In this document: positions 1 through 8,764 of the stretch, in pieces
Layout of the letters: each line of letters begins with the position of its first letter
How positions within the stretch are numbered: the stretch's first letter is position 1
The notes under the pieces: model-generated
Seen by the model: the letters and a program-made list of their open reading frames with translations, nothing else
What the model was told of the DNA's origin: nothing
The model's database searches: none
Assembly (NCBI GenBank): GCA_944332225.1
Contig: CALVJO010000016.1
Span: 1-34,326, forward strand
Source: an uncultured Bacilli bacterium
GTDB lineage: Bacteria; Bacillota_I; Bacilli_A; RFN20; CAG-449
Direction of reading: 5' to 3'
DNA: 34,326 bases
Translations under genes and position numbers: made by a program

Positions 1-80
1 GTAGATAAATAATCTTCTTTAATCTCATTTTTTCTTTTTTTGTCACTTTCGTCTTCAAATACAATTTCCTAGACAATTTA

Positions 81-109
81 AAAAGGAGCATATCTGATAT
101 GCTCCTTTT
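81..109 (-). terminator. Intrinsic terminator of the GH3 surface-protein gene
   Basis: A perfect 14-base inverted repeat (81-94 and 96-109) sits 18 bases beyond the GH3 stop codon. On the minus strand it is followed by a T-rich stretch, as in a Rho-independent terminator. The plus strand also has TTTT after the stem, so it could work both ways. Bases 1-80 hold no gene that can be named. Confidence 0.8.
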
Positions 110-126
110 ACTTTAAATAATGATTA

Positions 127-3100
127 TTAATTCATCCACGAAAGATTCATGTCACCTTGCAATCCAAGATACATAAGATTTGACGCGCCGTAAGCTTGGT
201 CGGTTAATATAGTCAATACAATAACATTTTCGCCTTCTTTTAAATCTACGCATCCTAGATGAATCTCTACGAATTTATTCCAGTTATCTCGATTAATTGG
301 AGAAGCAGGTCGCATCGCAGGAGATTCTAAATTTGTTCCATTTACATTAATCGACATTCCTTCAGTTATAACTTTTCTAGGTGTTCGATAATTAAATGAT
401 AATGATAGATTAACTCTACCAGCTTTTGATGCATTGATTCTAAAGGTAATCGTGCCATTTTTATTTTGATCAACGTTCCCTAAAGCTCCAGAAGATTGAT
501 TTGTGTCAAAGCTCTTGCTTCCGTTAACTAAGTCAGCCTCAACTGCATTAAATGTGTATTTCGTGCCTTGAGTTGCTTCAGAACATTTATCTAAACATGA
601 TGTCGCGTCACAGTTTGGATCAACGCATAATCCACATGTTGGGCACTTATGCGTGCATCCAGGATTATTAGTTAATTCACTGTTTGTTTTAAGGACGATA
701 TAATCTAAATTCATCGAATCTTTAGTCATAGTTAGAACAATTGAGTTCATACCTTGCTTTAAGCTAATACAACCAACATTAAATTCTTCAAAATAATGCC
801 ATGTATCAGTATTTGTCATCGATTGATGAAGCCTAGAAGTACGTGAGATAGTCTCTCCATTAACTGAAATTTGGAAGATATCAGTAATTAATGGATTATT
901 ATTATCTTTCATAGAAGAGCTAATTAACAATGTTGCATCCTGATCGATAGAACTCTCAACATTAAATGTAATTGTTGCTCCTGCATTATTATTTAAGTTC
1001 TCTACAAAGTTATCCCTTATAGAAGGATCTTTGCTTCCTGCAGCTTTATCTAAGACGGCATTCTCAGCTTCATAACGATAGGTTAAATCCTTATCATGAC
1101 CACATTTTTCCTTACAAACATCATAATCTAAACATTTTTCATCCATGCATTTTGAGCAAATTGGACAAATAGATTCACAAGTATGCTCTGGATAAAGAGA
1201 TGTTAATTCAGAATTAGTAATTAATTTAATGTAATCAATATTTGATCCAAAGTTATTTTCATTGGTTATAACCTCGAAGGTAATTTTATTTTCACCCGAA
1301 GCAAGAGAGATTGTTCCTAAGTTAACTTCTTTAAAGTTGTACCATAGGTCAGTTCCCCATTCAGATTTAGTGTTAATTGCTGAAGTATTATGTTCAACAT
1401 CATTAATGGTGATTTTCAAGAAGTCAGATACATTAACATCGCTACTTCTTTCACTCATAGAAATTATTAAGGTAGCTTCAGCTAAATTATTAGAAGTGAT
1501 GTTAAAGGTAAATTTAGCTCCAAGGTTTTGGTTAAGTTCTCCAAGATATCCACTTTCCATATTAGCATAAACAGCTTTGATTCCATCTTGAGTCGTCGCA
1601 TTTTCAGCTTCGTAACGATAAGTATTTAAAGGCCTTTCCTTAACTAAGATATCAACAGTAGCTGTAAATTCTTGATAAGAAATTGTGACAACATCATCTT
1701 CTAAAGTTAATTCACCATTAGGAGAATAGGTGTAATCAGTGATTGTGTTAGTTGCTCCATCAGAATAGATTCCTCTTATAACCATTCCAGTAGGATCAAA
1801 AGTCTCGCCGACAAAATATTCTACTCTACTAGGCATAGTAGCCACTTCGATGCTAACAAGAGTCGCATCTTCAAATCTTTGATCAGATAGTTCAACTTGA
1901 GAAGTTAGTTTAATATAGTCAAAGTTAACTAAATCACCAGCTGAAGAATTATTTACCTTAAAGGTTATTTCATTCCATCCTTTCTTAAGATTGATACAGC
2001 CAAGATTAACTTCTTGAGATGTAAACCAGTCATTTCCATTATCTTGTCTAGTTGGAGAATCAATAGAAGATTCAGGAATGATACTTTCTCTATCAATTAA
2101 TTCTCCATTAACTGTAACATCAAATGAATTCTTAAATATTTTTTCGACTTCTCGAGAAGTAACCGCGGCAGTTAAATTAACTAAGGCATCATCTCGAGAA
2201 TTGATATTAAAGGTTAATCCAGCATTTAAGTTTTCTGATAAATTACCGACTAAAACATATTCATCAGGTTCATAAACATCGGAATGTTCTCCACCTTTAG
2301 GTAATCCTTTTTGTCCTGAAATGAATTCAGCATTTTCAGCTTGGAAAATATAACTATCCCCATCAACATGACATTTATCTTGATGATCTGGACGAGGACA
2401 ATCTAAGTCCATGCATTTGCCGCAGATTGGGCATATTTGATTACATTTAATTTCAGGAGCAACATAAGTAAGTTCAACATCTGATAATAATTTAATTTTA
2501 TCGATGTTGTATCCTGAAGTATTTCCAGTAGCTACTTGAATTAAAGAAATTGTATTTTCACCTTGTTGAAGATTGATACATCCAAGAACAACATCAGAGA
2601 AACTATACCAAGTCTCTGCAGTTTGACCGTTAGATTTTACTATAGCAGGTGATAGCACTTCTTTTCCATTAACTGTAACATACACATTTTCGGTGTAGAT
2701 AGTTTGAGCCACTCTTCTATTTATTCTTACTACTAATGTAGCAACTGTAGCTTCTTTTGCATCAACTGTGAAGATTACTCCTGCACCTAAATTATCATTA
2801 AGTACACCAACGTAAGTAACCCTGTCATGAGTTGAAATTTGAGGAGATGATAGACCATCTTTCAATTCAGCATCCTCTGCTTCAAATTCATAGGATTGTT
2901 TATTTTCTCCACATTTTACTTCACAAGCAGGATCGGTACATTCTAAATCAAGACAGCCTCCGCAGGTTGGACATACTTGAGAGCAAGTATGAACCTCGCT
3001 AGTAGGTGGAGTTTCAGAAGAGCCGCTTGAACCGCTTGAGCTTGTTAATGATTGTTGAGTTGCAAGAGGGAACGCAATTGATAAAGCCACTAAGGCAACT

Positions 3101-6100
3101 AAACAAAGGATAGTTCCAGCCATCGGCAATAATAGCTTTGGCTTAGGTTTTTTATTGTTTGGATCATTATTATCGCTAGAATCACCACCGTCTCCATTAT
3201 TAGGTAAGTTATCAGGAGACTTCTTATATTCACCATTTTCATAAGCGATAATTCTTGCCATGACTGATTTAGAATTGATGATAAAGGCAGCAATGGTGAT
3301 TAATAAACATACTGAGAATACAGCTATTGAAGAATATTCAACAATATCTAAAGTGACTTGCCACCAGGTATCAACTCTAATGTACTTATCAGCAGTTGAA
3401 GTTCCATTCATCGCATTAGAATGAAGTTGAGCGTATAAAATTCTATGGCAGGCTTGTCTTAAAGCTTGCATAACAGTTGGATTATCTAAATGATCTTCAA
3501 GATAATGGTCAGTTCCTGAACCATCCATCCATAAATCATTACCAGCAATTAATCCTTCTGCCTTCGCGTAAGTATTAGTCATATGGTGAACAGAGTCAGT
3601 AGTTCCAGTACATGAGTCAGTTTCTACGATTCCATTGAATCCCCATTCATCTCTTAAAACATTCGTTAATAAGCCTTTATGAGAGCCAACCCAGGTACAT
3701 CCGATTCTATTAAATGAAGACATGAGTCCATTCATATTTCCTTCAGTAACTGCGACTTCGAATGGTTTTAAATATATTTCTCTAATCGATTGTTCGTTAG
3801 CAAAAGTCGCTACGCCATATCTATTAGATTCTTGATCATTTAATGCAAAGTGTTTAGTAAAGACGATAACTCCCTTGTCTTGAAGTCCTTTAACTTCACT
3901 AGCAAGAAGCTTGCCTGAAAGGAAACCATCTTCTGAGAAATACTCCCAGTTTCTACCTCCATAAGGAGAACGATGGATACAGGCTCCTGGTCCATAGAAA
4001 CCAGTGTAACCGCAGTGAAGAACTTCGTGTCCTAAAGCTCTTCCGACTTCTTCTAGAAGAGGAACATTGAATGTTTGACCTAAAACTACTTCGCTTGGGA
4101 AAGACATTTGAGTTCCTAAAGTTGGGTTGTTTTCTTTGATTCCCGCAGGTCCATCTTTAGATTCAACCCCCGGCGCGGATACTGATTGAGCTCCAGCTAT
4201 ATGGTGAAGACCATAGGATATTAAATATTGTTGCTCTTCAACGCTCATTTGGTTCAATAGATCTTCCCATAAAGGATCATCGTAAGGAACATCCATGAGC
4301 ATTGCTAAGGTTAATTCACCTTGAGGCGAAGTGACCTTGTTATAAACAGGCATCTCGTCATTAGGATCAGCCTCTACTTCATGACCATATTGCATGTCAT
4401 TAACCATGATATCATTGACGCAATCAAGGCTGACTGGAGAAGGATAGGTATCATTCCAATTGTCTCTAGAAAGATAAGTGATACTTTGATCATCTTTTGT
4501 TCCTTCATAAAGATTTAAATCAGCACCATCAAATTGATTGGTAATCGTATTTTCTGTATATGCTGATTTTGAATAGGTAACAAAATCATCTTCCTTAACA
4601 GTTACTTTGAAGGTATTTCCTTCATTATTTTGATTTTTTTTAACTGCGATAACATTATTAATCGCATCATGAGAATCAGTAGCAATTGTAAGATAATAAT
4701 CGCCTTTTTCTAAGATATAAGTTTTTTGATTATAGCTATCATAGGTGGTTAAATCTTTTTTATCCACCTCAATAGTTACTACTTCTGAAGTATGTGGTTT
4801 TAGTTTTTCAGTCTTAGAAAAACCGACTAATTCTACGCTAGGTTTTTCAATATGATTTGTCTTATCATATTCAGTATATGGTTTATTAACGTAGATTTGA
4901 ATAACATCTTTAGATGCCACTTCACCTTCGTTAGTTACTTTTACTGATAATTCATAATTACCATTTTCTAATTCTTTAAAAGAATAATCGTCGTAAGAAA
5001 AAGTGGTATATGATAATCCATAACCAAATGGATAGATTACTTCTTCTTCATAATTCCAAGTTCCGTCACCAGAAGTAGAACCCGCACTAGAAGTTGCTTC
5101 GCCGTTACCTAAGACTTCATCTTCATAACGAGTCTCATAGTATTTATATCCGACATAAACTCCTTCTTGATAGGTGACATACTTAATGTTATATGAGGCA
5201 TAAGTTTCTTTTCCTTGGTTATTTAAATCTGGCAATTTATCAGAATATTCGTTCCATGTAAAATCACCGAAATTTTGCATCGAAGGAATAGAATCATTAT
5301 CGTAAACATAAGTATCAGATAATCTTCCTGAGATTACATAATCTCCTTGATTAGATAAAATCGAAGCAATTTGATAGTAAGACATCGTGCCACCTAGTCC
5401 GACATTAACAATCGCATCAATATCTAATGAATCTATAGTTTTAAATTGTAAGGCATTCGCGGAGTTAATAAGTAAAATAACTTTCTTTACCTTACCTTGA
5501 TTTTTAAGTTGAATTAAATTAGTTAAAACATCTACTTCATCTTGAGTTAAATCTAGATAGTTACCTGGATCAACATAATCATCACGCGTAGTAGACGTAA
5601 TATCATAATGTTCTCCGGCAACTCTAGAAATTATCATGACTGCCGCGTCTCCGTATGAGTCGATCGTGCTATCAACTACATCTTTGATCTCTAAATAAGG
5701 AGCTTCATTAACCGCGGTTCTATTGTTTCTTTTATAAGTGGTAGCTAATGAAGTGTATTCAAAGAATAAATCCATATTAAGATTTAATCCGCAGTCTTGG
5801 AATGCTTGACGCATGTTACCTTCAGGAGTCACGCTCATGCCTCCAGATCCATCTCCTAAGAAAACATAATTCGCCGAGGAAATACCAAATAACGAAACAT
5901 TTGAATTCTTAGCTAAAGGTAAGGCGTTTTCTTCATTTTTAAGAAGAACGCTTCCTTCAATTGCAGCTTGTAGAGCAACTTCCTTTGAGTTTGCTCGCAT
6001 TTTTTGATCATCATATTTTCCATCTAACATAAAATCAGATTTAAAATATTCTGTGTCTTCGTTAGTTTTATCGCCTTCAACTTTTTCAAAGTTCGTGGTG

Positions 6101-6240
6101 TGAAGGAATCCATTAATCGCAGCTTCATAAGAATTAGCCAACGGATTAGCTACGATAAATATAGACATCAATATAGCAAAAAAGATGGTAATTAATGTCC
6201 ATGTAGATCTAGTAAAGATCTTTTTAAGCCACTTGCTCAT
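127..6240 (-). CDS. Giant membrane-anchored GH3 glycosidase with CBM-like repeats
   Basis: 2037 residues, probably a cell-surface exo-glycosidase (beta-glucosidase/xylosidase-like). Order: TM helix 14-33; GH3 C-terminal (alpha/beta sandwich) domain about 85-415 ending in PFGYGLSYTTF; fibronectin-III-like domain about 418-530; GH3 TIM-barrel domain about 650-940. The two GH3 halves are thus in the swapped order known from Ruminococcus albus-type enzymes. Visible residues: DGPAG (D697), KHF (K796/H797), nucleophile candidate D875 in IVETDS, acid/base candidate E210 in SRVAGEHYD. A second helix (about 966-988), a lysine-containing loop and a third helix (1036-1060) follow. The tail has five CBM6/35-like modules (about 1115-1258, 1295-1450, 1540-1680, 1720-1858, 1893-2037), each with a version of LGCINLxxGxN, four Cys-rich knuckles (1086-1110, 1266-1290, 1688-1713, 1862-1886) and a Big_3-type Ig domain (about 1460-1535). 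AAAGGAGG precedes the ATG. The exact substrate is unknown. Confidence 0.9.
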   Translation of the reverse strand: MSKWLKKIFTRSTWTLITIFFAILMSIFIVANPLANSYEAAINGFLHTTNFEKVEGDKTNEDTEYFKSDFMLDGKYDDQKMRANSKEVALQAAIEGSVLLKNEENALPLAKNSNVSLFGISSANYVFLGDGSGGMSVTPEGNMRQAFQDCGLNLNMDLFFEYTSLATTYKRNNRTAVNEAPYLEIKDVVDSTIDSYGDAAVMIISRVAGEHYDITSTTRDDYVDPGNYLDLTQDEVDVLTNLIQLKNQGKVKKVILLINSANALQFKTIDSLDIDAIVNVGLGGTMSYYQIASILSNQGDYVISGRLSDTYVYDNDSIPSMQNFGDFTWNEYSDKLPDLNNQGKETYASYNIKYVTYQEGVYVGYKYYETRYEDEVLGNGEATSSAGSTSGDGTWNYEEEVIYPFGYGLSYTTFSYDDYSFKELENGNYELSVKVTNEGEVASKDVIQIYVNKPYTEYDKTNHIEKPSVELVGFSKTEKLKPHTSEVVTIEVDKKDLTTYDSYNQKTYILEKGDYYLTIATDSHDAINNVIAVKKNQNNEGNTFKVTVKEDDFVTYSKSAYTENTITNQFDGADLNLYEGTKDDQSITYLSRDNWNDTYPSPVSLDCVNDIMVNDMQYGHEVEADPNDEMPVYNKVTSPQGELTLAMLMDVPYDDPLWEDLLNQMSVEEQQYLISYGLHHIAGAQSVSAPGVESKDGPAGIKENNPTLGTQMSFPSEVVLGQTFNVPLLEEVGRALGHEVLHCGYTGFYGPGACIHRSPYGGRNWEYFSEDGFLSGKLLASEVKGLQDKGVIVFTKHFALNDQESNRYGVATFANEQSIREIYLKPFEVAVTEGNMNGLMSSFNRIGCTWVGSHKGLLTNVLRDEWGFNGIVETDSCTGTTDSVHHMTNTYAKAEGLIAGNDLWMDGSGTDHYLEDHLDNPTVMQALRQACHRILYAQLHSNAMNGTSTADKYIRVDTWWQVTLDIVEYSSIAVFSVCLLITIAAFIINSKSVMARIIAYENGEYKKSPDNLPNNGDGGDSSDNNDPNNKKPKPKLLLPMAGTILCLVALVALSIAFPLATQQSLTSSSGSSGSSETPPTSEVHTCSQVCPTCGGCLDLECTDPACEVKCGENKQSYEFEAEDAELKDGLSSPQISTHDRVTYVGVLNDNLGAGVIFTVDAKEATVATLVVRINRRVAQTIYTENVYVTVNGKEVLSPAIVKSNGQTAETWYSFSDVVLGCINLQQGENTISLIQVATGNTSGYNIDKIKLLSDVELTYVAPEIKCNQICPICGKCMDLDCPRPDHQDKCHVDGDSYIFQAENAEFISGQKGLPKGGEHSDVYEPDEYVLVGNLSENLNAGLTFNINSRDDALVNLTAAVTSREVEKIFKNSFDVTVNGELIDRESIIPESSIDSPTRQDNGNDWFTSQEVNLGCINLKKGWNEITFKVNNSSAGDLVNFDYIKLTSQVELSDQRFEDATLVSIEVATMPSRVEYFVGETFDPTGMVIRGIYSDGATNTITDYTYSPNGELTLEDDVVTISYQEFTATVDILVKERPLNTYRYEAENATTQDGIKAVYANMESGYLGELNQNLGAKFTFNITSNNLAEATLIISMSERSSDVNVSDFLKITINDVEHNTSAINTKSEWGTDLWYNFKEVNLGTISLASGENKITFEVITNENNFGSNIDYIKLITNSELTSLYPEHTCESICPICSKCMDEKCLDYDVCKEKCGHDKDLTYRYEAENAVLDKAAGSKDPSIRDNFVENLNNNAGATITFNVESSIDQDATLLISSSMKDNNNPLITDIFQISVNGETISRTSRLHQSMTNTDTWHYFEEFNVGCISLKQGMNSIVLTMTKDSMNLDYIVLKTNSELTNNPGCTHKCPTCGLCVDPNCDATSCLDKCSEATQGTKYTFNAVEADLVNGSKSFDTNQSSGALGNVDQNKNGTITFRINASKAGRVNLSLSFNYRTPRKVITEGMSINVNGTNLESPAMRPASPINRDNWNKFVEIHLGCVDLKEGENVIVLTILTDQAYGASNLMYLGLQGDMNLSWMN

Positions 6241-6490
6241 GCTTATCCTCCTTTCTCAGTTTTCTCTTTTGTAAGAAATAAAAAATTAAAAATAGTACGA
6301 ATCCTATTGAGGTGATTACAAATACGATAAACAACAGTATTTGCCACCAGGAGTCGAACATTGACACCGTCTCGCTGGTTTGATTGGCTACAGCTTGTAA
6401 AACAAAATGCACGCCAAAAAAAGCAATCGCCGAATAAAAAGCGATGATTAGACAGGTGCCGCATAGAATACCATAAGGCATTTTTTTCAT
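6224..6490 (-). CDS. Small two-helix membrane protein coupled to the GH3 gene
   Basis: 88 residues from the ATG at 6490, which has AGGGAGG nine bases upstream; a longer TTG-started frame to 6520 would include that ribosome binding site and is unlikely. Two hydrophobic helices (about 6-32 and 49-72) flank a short loop, with a Lys/Arg-rich tail, giving an N-in/C-in hairpin by the positive-inside rule. The DSWWQ just before helix 2 closely resembles the DTWWQ that precedes the second helix of the downstream GH3 protein. The gene ends 17 bases inside the GH3 gene, whose ribosome binding site lies in this reading frame, so translational coupling is likely. No enzyme motif is present and the function is unknown; it may assist or pair with the GH3 membrane part. 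Confidence 0.7.
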   Translation of the reverse strand: MKKMPYGILCGTCLIIAFYSAIAFFGVHFVLQAVANQTSETVSMFDSWWQILLFIVFVITSIGFVLFLIFYFLQKRKLRKEDKHEQVA

Positions 6491-6542
6491 TCTATTTGCC
6501 CTCCCTTTCGTGCAAGACAATCATCAAGAAAAACAATTTCGA

Positions 6543-6556
6543 TGTAAACGCTTACA
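6543..6556. promoter_or_regulatory. cre-like CcpA/LacI-family operator
   Basis: TGTAAACGCTTACA fits the Bacillota catabolite-responsive element consensus TGWAARCGYTWNCW at every position, with perfect TGTAA/TTACA arms. It lies in the 79-base gap between the kinase gene and the small membrane protein/GH3 pair, so it could gate GH3 expression by carbon source, either at initiation or as a roadblock to readthrough from the kinase gene. The regulator is not in this window. No convincing -35 element was found next to it. Confidence 0.65.
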
Positions 6557-6569
6557 ACATAAAAGGTAG

Positions 6570-7916
6570 TTATAAATTCGTATTCGGTAAAGGAATTAAT
6601 ACTCCTAAAGCAAAGACGTTGTCTCTAGCTTTAAAAGAAACATCTCCATTATAACGTTCAGCAAACATCTTGATACTCTTAGTTCCAAAGCCATGATAAG
6701 CTTTATTATCTTTTGATGAAATTGGCATGCCGTCTCTATCAAATTGAATGTCATCTTGATAAGAATTTTTTATTGATATAGACACAAAATTATTTATTTT
6801 TTCCACTTTAATCGAAATAAATCGATTATCCATATTAGATATCTTATTGCACGCTTCAATAGAGTTATCAATCGCGTTTCCAAAGAAAGCATATAAAGAA
6901 GTATTATCGATAAAATTAATTAGCTCACCATCGCATACCACGCTCAAAGAGATATTGTGCTCTTGGCAATATAAACTTTTCTCAGTCAAAATCGTGTCTA
7001 ATACTTCATTCCCAGTTTCTACTATAGAGTCATAAAGAGAGATTGATTGTTCCATCTTTGACACTACATCCGCATCAATCTTTTGATCTTTACCTATCTT
7101 TCGAATCGCATAACGCATATCATGACATTTTTGATTGATGATATCGATATTATCCTTTGACATCGCATATTGTTTTTGCTGCTCAAGATATAATCTATTA
7201 AGAATCTCTAACTCTCCTTCTAATTCCTTAGAATGAATTAATGTAAATTGTCCATACAATAAAATTAAACATAATAAAGCGTTCGATAATTGATTAATCA
7301 AAGTAGATAAAAAATCAAAATCTCCATAAATAATCACCGAATTAAAGATGATATCACTTAGTAAAGCCGCGGATAGCAAAAATAACAAGGCTGTAGATTT
7401 AACATTCATCTCTTGATTTTTCTTTAATTTCTTTCCGAATATTTTAAACAACATTACGTAGGAGACAAAATAACAAAGAATCCAAACCAACGCTAAGAAT
7501 ATTGTTTCTAAATTAAATCCTATAGTAAATTCACCTGCATACATTCCTAATAAAGGAGAACGAGCTTGGAATATTAATGACATCACCACATTAGTCATCT
7601 CATAAGCAAAATGTTGAATCGTATACGCGGCAAACGCGGTGAACAATAAATTAATAAATTTCTCTTGATAAACAAAACACAAAAAAGGGATCGTACAAGC
7701 GAATAAAAAGAAAAACAGCAAGCAAGAATTCAAGGCATCATATTCAATGATTGGAATAAAGATAGCAATTAAAATTAAAACAATGATGCTTAAAATTCCC
7801 TTTATAGCAAAATGCTTTCTTTTTTTACGAGAATAAGTCATCAATATTTCTGCGACTATAATCTCAATTATAAATATAATTTTATATATCTCTAAGGAGG
7901 TCATATTATTCTCCAT
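6570..7916 (-). CDS. AgrC-like (HPK10) sensor histidine kinase
   Basis: 448 residues. The N-terminal half has about six to seven membrane helices (residues 7-225) and no sizeable extracellular domain. A linker helix carries the phospho-acceptor His265 in QKCHDMRYAIRK, typical of HPK10 kinases. A GHKL ATPase domain follows, with N-box N347-D350 (GNAIDNSIEA) and the glycine-rich G-box around 408-411 (HGFG). Such kinases usually sense peptides or membrane state and signal to LytTR regulators. The gene overlaps the end of the regulator gene upstream, so they form one two-component pair. The chosen ATG lacks a strong ribosome binding site; the ATG four codons later (7904) has GGAG four bases ahead and is an alternative start. 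Confidence 0.9.
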   Translation of the reverse strand: MENNMTSLEIYKIIFIIEIIVAEILMTYSRKKRKHFAIKGILSIIVLILIAIFIPIIEYDALNSCLLFFFLFACTIPFLCFVYQEKFINLLFTAFAAYTIQHFAYEMTNVVMSLIFQARSPLLGMYAGEFTIGFNLETIFLALVWILCYFVSYVMLFKIFGKKLKKNQEMNVKSTALLFLLSAALLSDIIFNSVIIYGDFDFLSTLINQLSNALLCLILLYGQFTLIHSKELEGELEILNRLYLEQQKQYAMSKDNIDIINQKCHDMRYAIRKIGKDQKIDADVVSKMEQSISLYDSIVETGNEVLDTILTEKSLYCQEHNISLSVVCDGELINFIDNTSLYAFFGNAIDNSIEACNKISNMDNRFISIKVEKINNFVSISIKNSYQDDIQFDRDGMPISSKDNKAYHGFGTKSIKMFAERYNGDVSFKARDNVFALGVLIPLPNTNL

Positions 7917-8619
7917 GATAATACTTGTTTAAATCATGAAGAAAGCTCGCGTGCTTACTTCTAGAAACTATTAATGTTTCATTATTATCTAACAAAAGAC
8001 TAGTTTGATATAATTCATTAACATGACGTAAATTAACTAAATAGCAACGATTGCATAAGGAAAATTGATTTTGAGGTAACAAAGCATAAACTTTATCTAA
8101 TGTTCCCGAGGCTTTAATCACCCTATCAGATAGATGGTATAAAAGAGTATGTGATACCACCTCAATATAAATAATATCAGTGACTTTAATCTTAAATTTA
8201 CCATCTTTATTAGAAACTAAAAGATCAGCATCATCCGTCTTAATAAGATAATCTAAAGCTAATTTGATTTTCATTTGAAATATTTGATAAGACACCGGCT
8301 TAACTATGAAATCAAAGGCCCTTACTTCATAACCTTTAACCGCGAATCTAGCCATATTAGTCACAAAGATAACCATTGAATTATCTCCTTGTTCTCTAAT
8401 TCTTTTAATCACGTCCATACCGTTCATATCTGGTAATTCGATATCCATGAGAATTAAATCAAATTGGCCTCTTCCCGAGTTTAAAAATGTGCTGGCGTTT
8501 TTAAATGATTGAACATTGAGTTGATAATCAGTTTCATTTTCAAGTTTACTTAAAAAATTTTCTAAGTTAGTTCTTTCCTTTAGCTCATCTTCAACTATAG
8601 CTACACGAAATATTTTCAT
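7906..8619 (-). CDS. LytTR-family response regulator
   Basis: 237 residues. The receiver domain (about 1-122) has the acidic pair E10/D11, phospho-acceptor D59 in LILMDIELP and Lys107 in VKP. A LytTR DNA-binding domain (about 135-235) follows, with the typical RCYLVNLRHV segment. It should take phosphate from the overlapping downstream kinase and control transcription; the GH3 surface gene just behind the pair is an obvious candidate target but this is inference. No Shine-Dalgarno sequence precedes the ATG, while an extended -10 box lies only seven bases upstream, suggesting leaderless translation. No signal-peptide precursor gene was found beside it. Confidence 0.92.
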   Translation of the reverse strand: MKIFRVAIVEDELKERTNLENFLSKLENETDYQLNVQSFKNASTFLNSGRGQFDLILMDIELPDMNGMDVIKRIREQGDNSMVIFVTNMARFAVKGYEVRAFDFIVKPVSYQIFQMKIKLALDYLIKTDDADLLVSNKDGKFKIKVTDIIYIEVVSHTLLYHLSDRVIKASGTLDKVYALLPQNQFSLCNRCYLVNLRHVNELYQTSLLLDNNETLIVSRSKHASFLHDLNKYYHGE

Positions 8620-8626
8620 AATCGTT

Positions 8627-8635
8627 ATTGTAACA
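8627..8635 (-). promoter_or_regulatory. Extended -10 element of the response-regulator gene
   Basis: On the minus strand TGTTACAAT (TG-N-TACAAT) ends seven bases before the ATG at 8619. The -35 region is poor, as is common with extended -10 promoters. Transcription would start at or beside the ATG itself. Confidence 0.5.
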
Positions 8636-8721
8636 GCTTTTTACAAAGTGTGTATTAATATTTTAAAGTTAATAATTAATTGAAAGAATATTGATGATAC
8701 TAAAAAATTATTGCAAACAAA

Positions 8722-8743
8722 ATAGCAGGGATAACCCTGCTAT
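8722..8743 (-). terminator. Intrinsic terminator after the 163-residue membrane protein gene
   Basis: A 9-base perfect stem (8722-8730 / 8735-8743) with loop ATAA is followed on the minus strand by ATTTTGTTT. It separates the membrane protein gene from the two-component operon downstream. Confidence 0.8.
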
Positions 8744-8764
8744 AAATGAATCATTATTATTTAA

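Noticed and set aside
1-80. Minus-strand frame open to the window edge just beyond the GH3 terminator
   Set aside because: Too short to judge; no convincing start codon with a ribosome site is visible.
6491-6520. TTG start giving a 98-residue small membrane protein
   Set aside because: The extension is read from the AGGGAGG ribosome site itself; the ATG at 6490 is correctly spaced from it.
8645-8673. Possible LytTR direct repeats upstream of the response-regulator gene (AAAGTGTGT and AAAGTTAAT)
   Set aside because: The spacing is 11 bases where 12-13 is usual, and one half-site deviates in the GTT core; too weak in AT-rich DNA.
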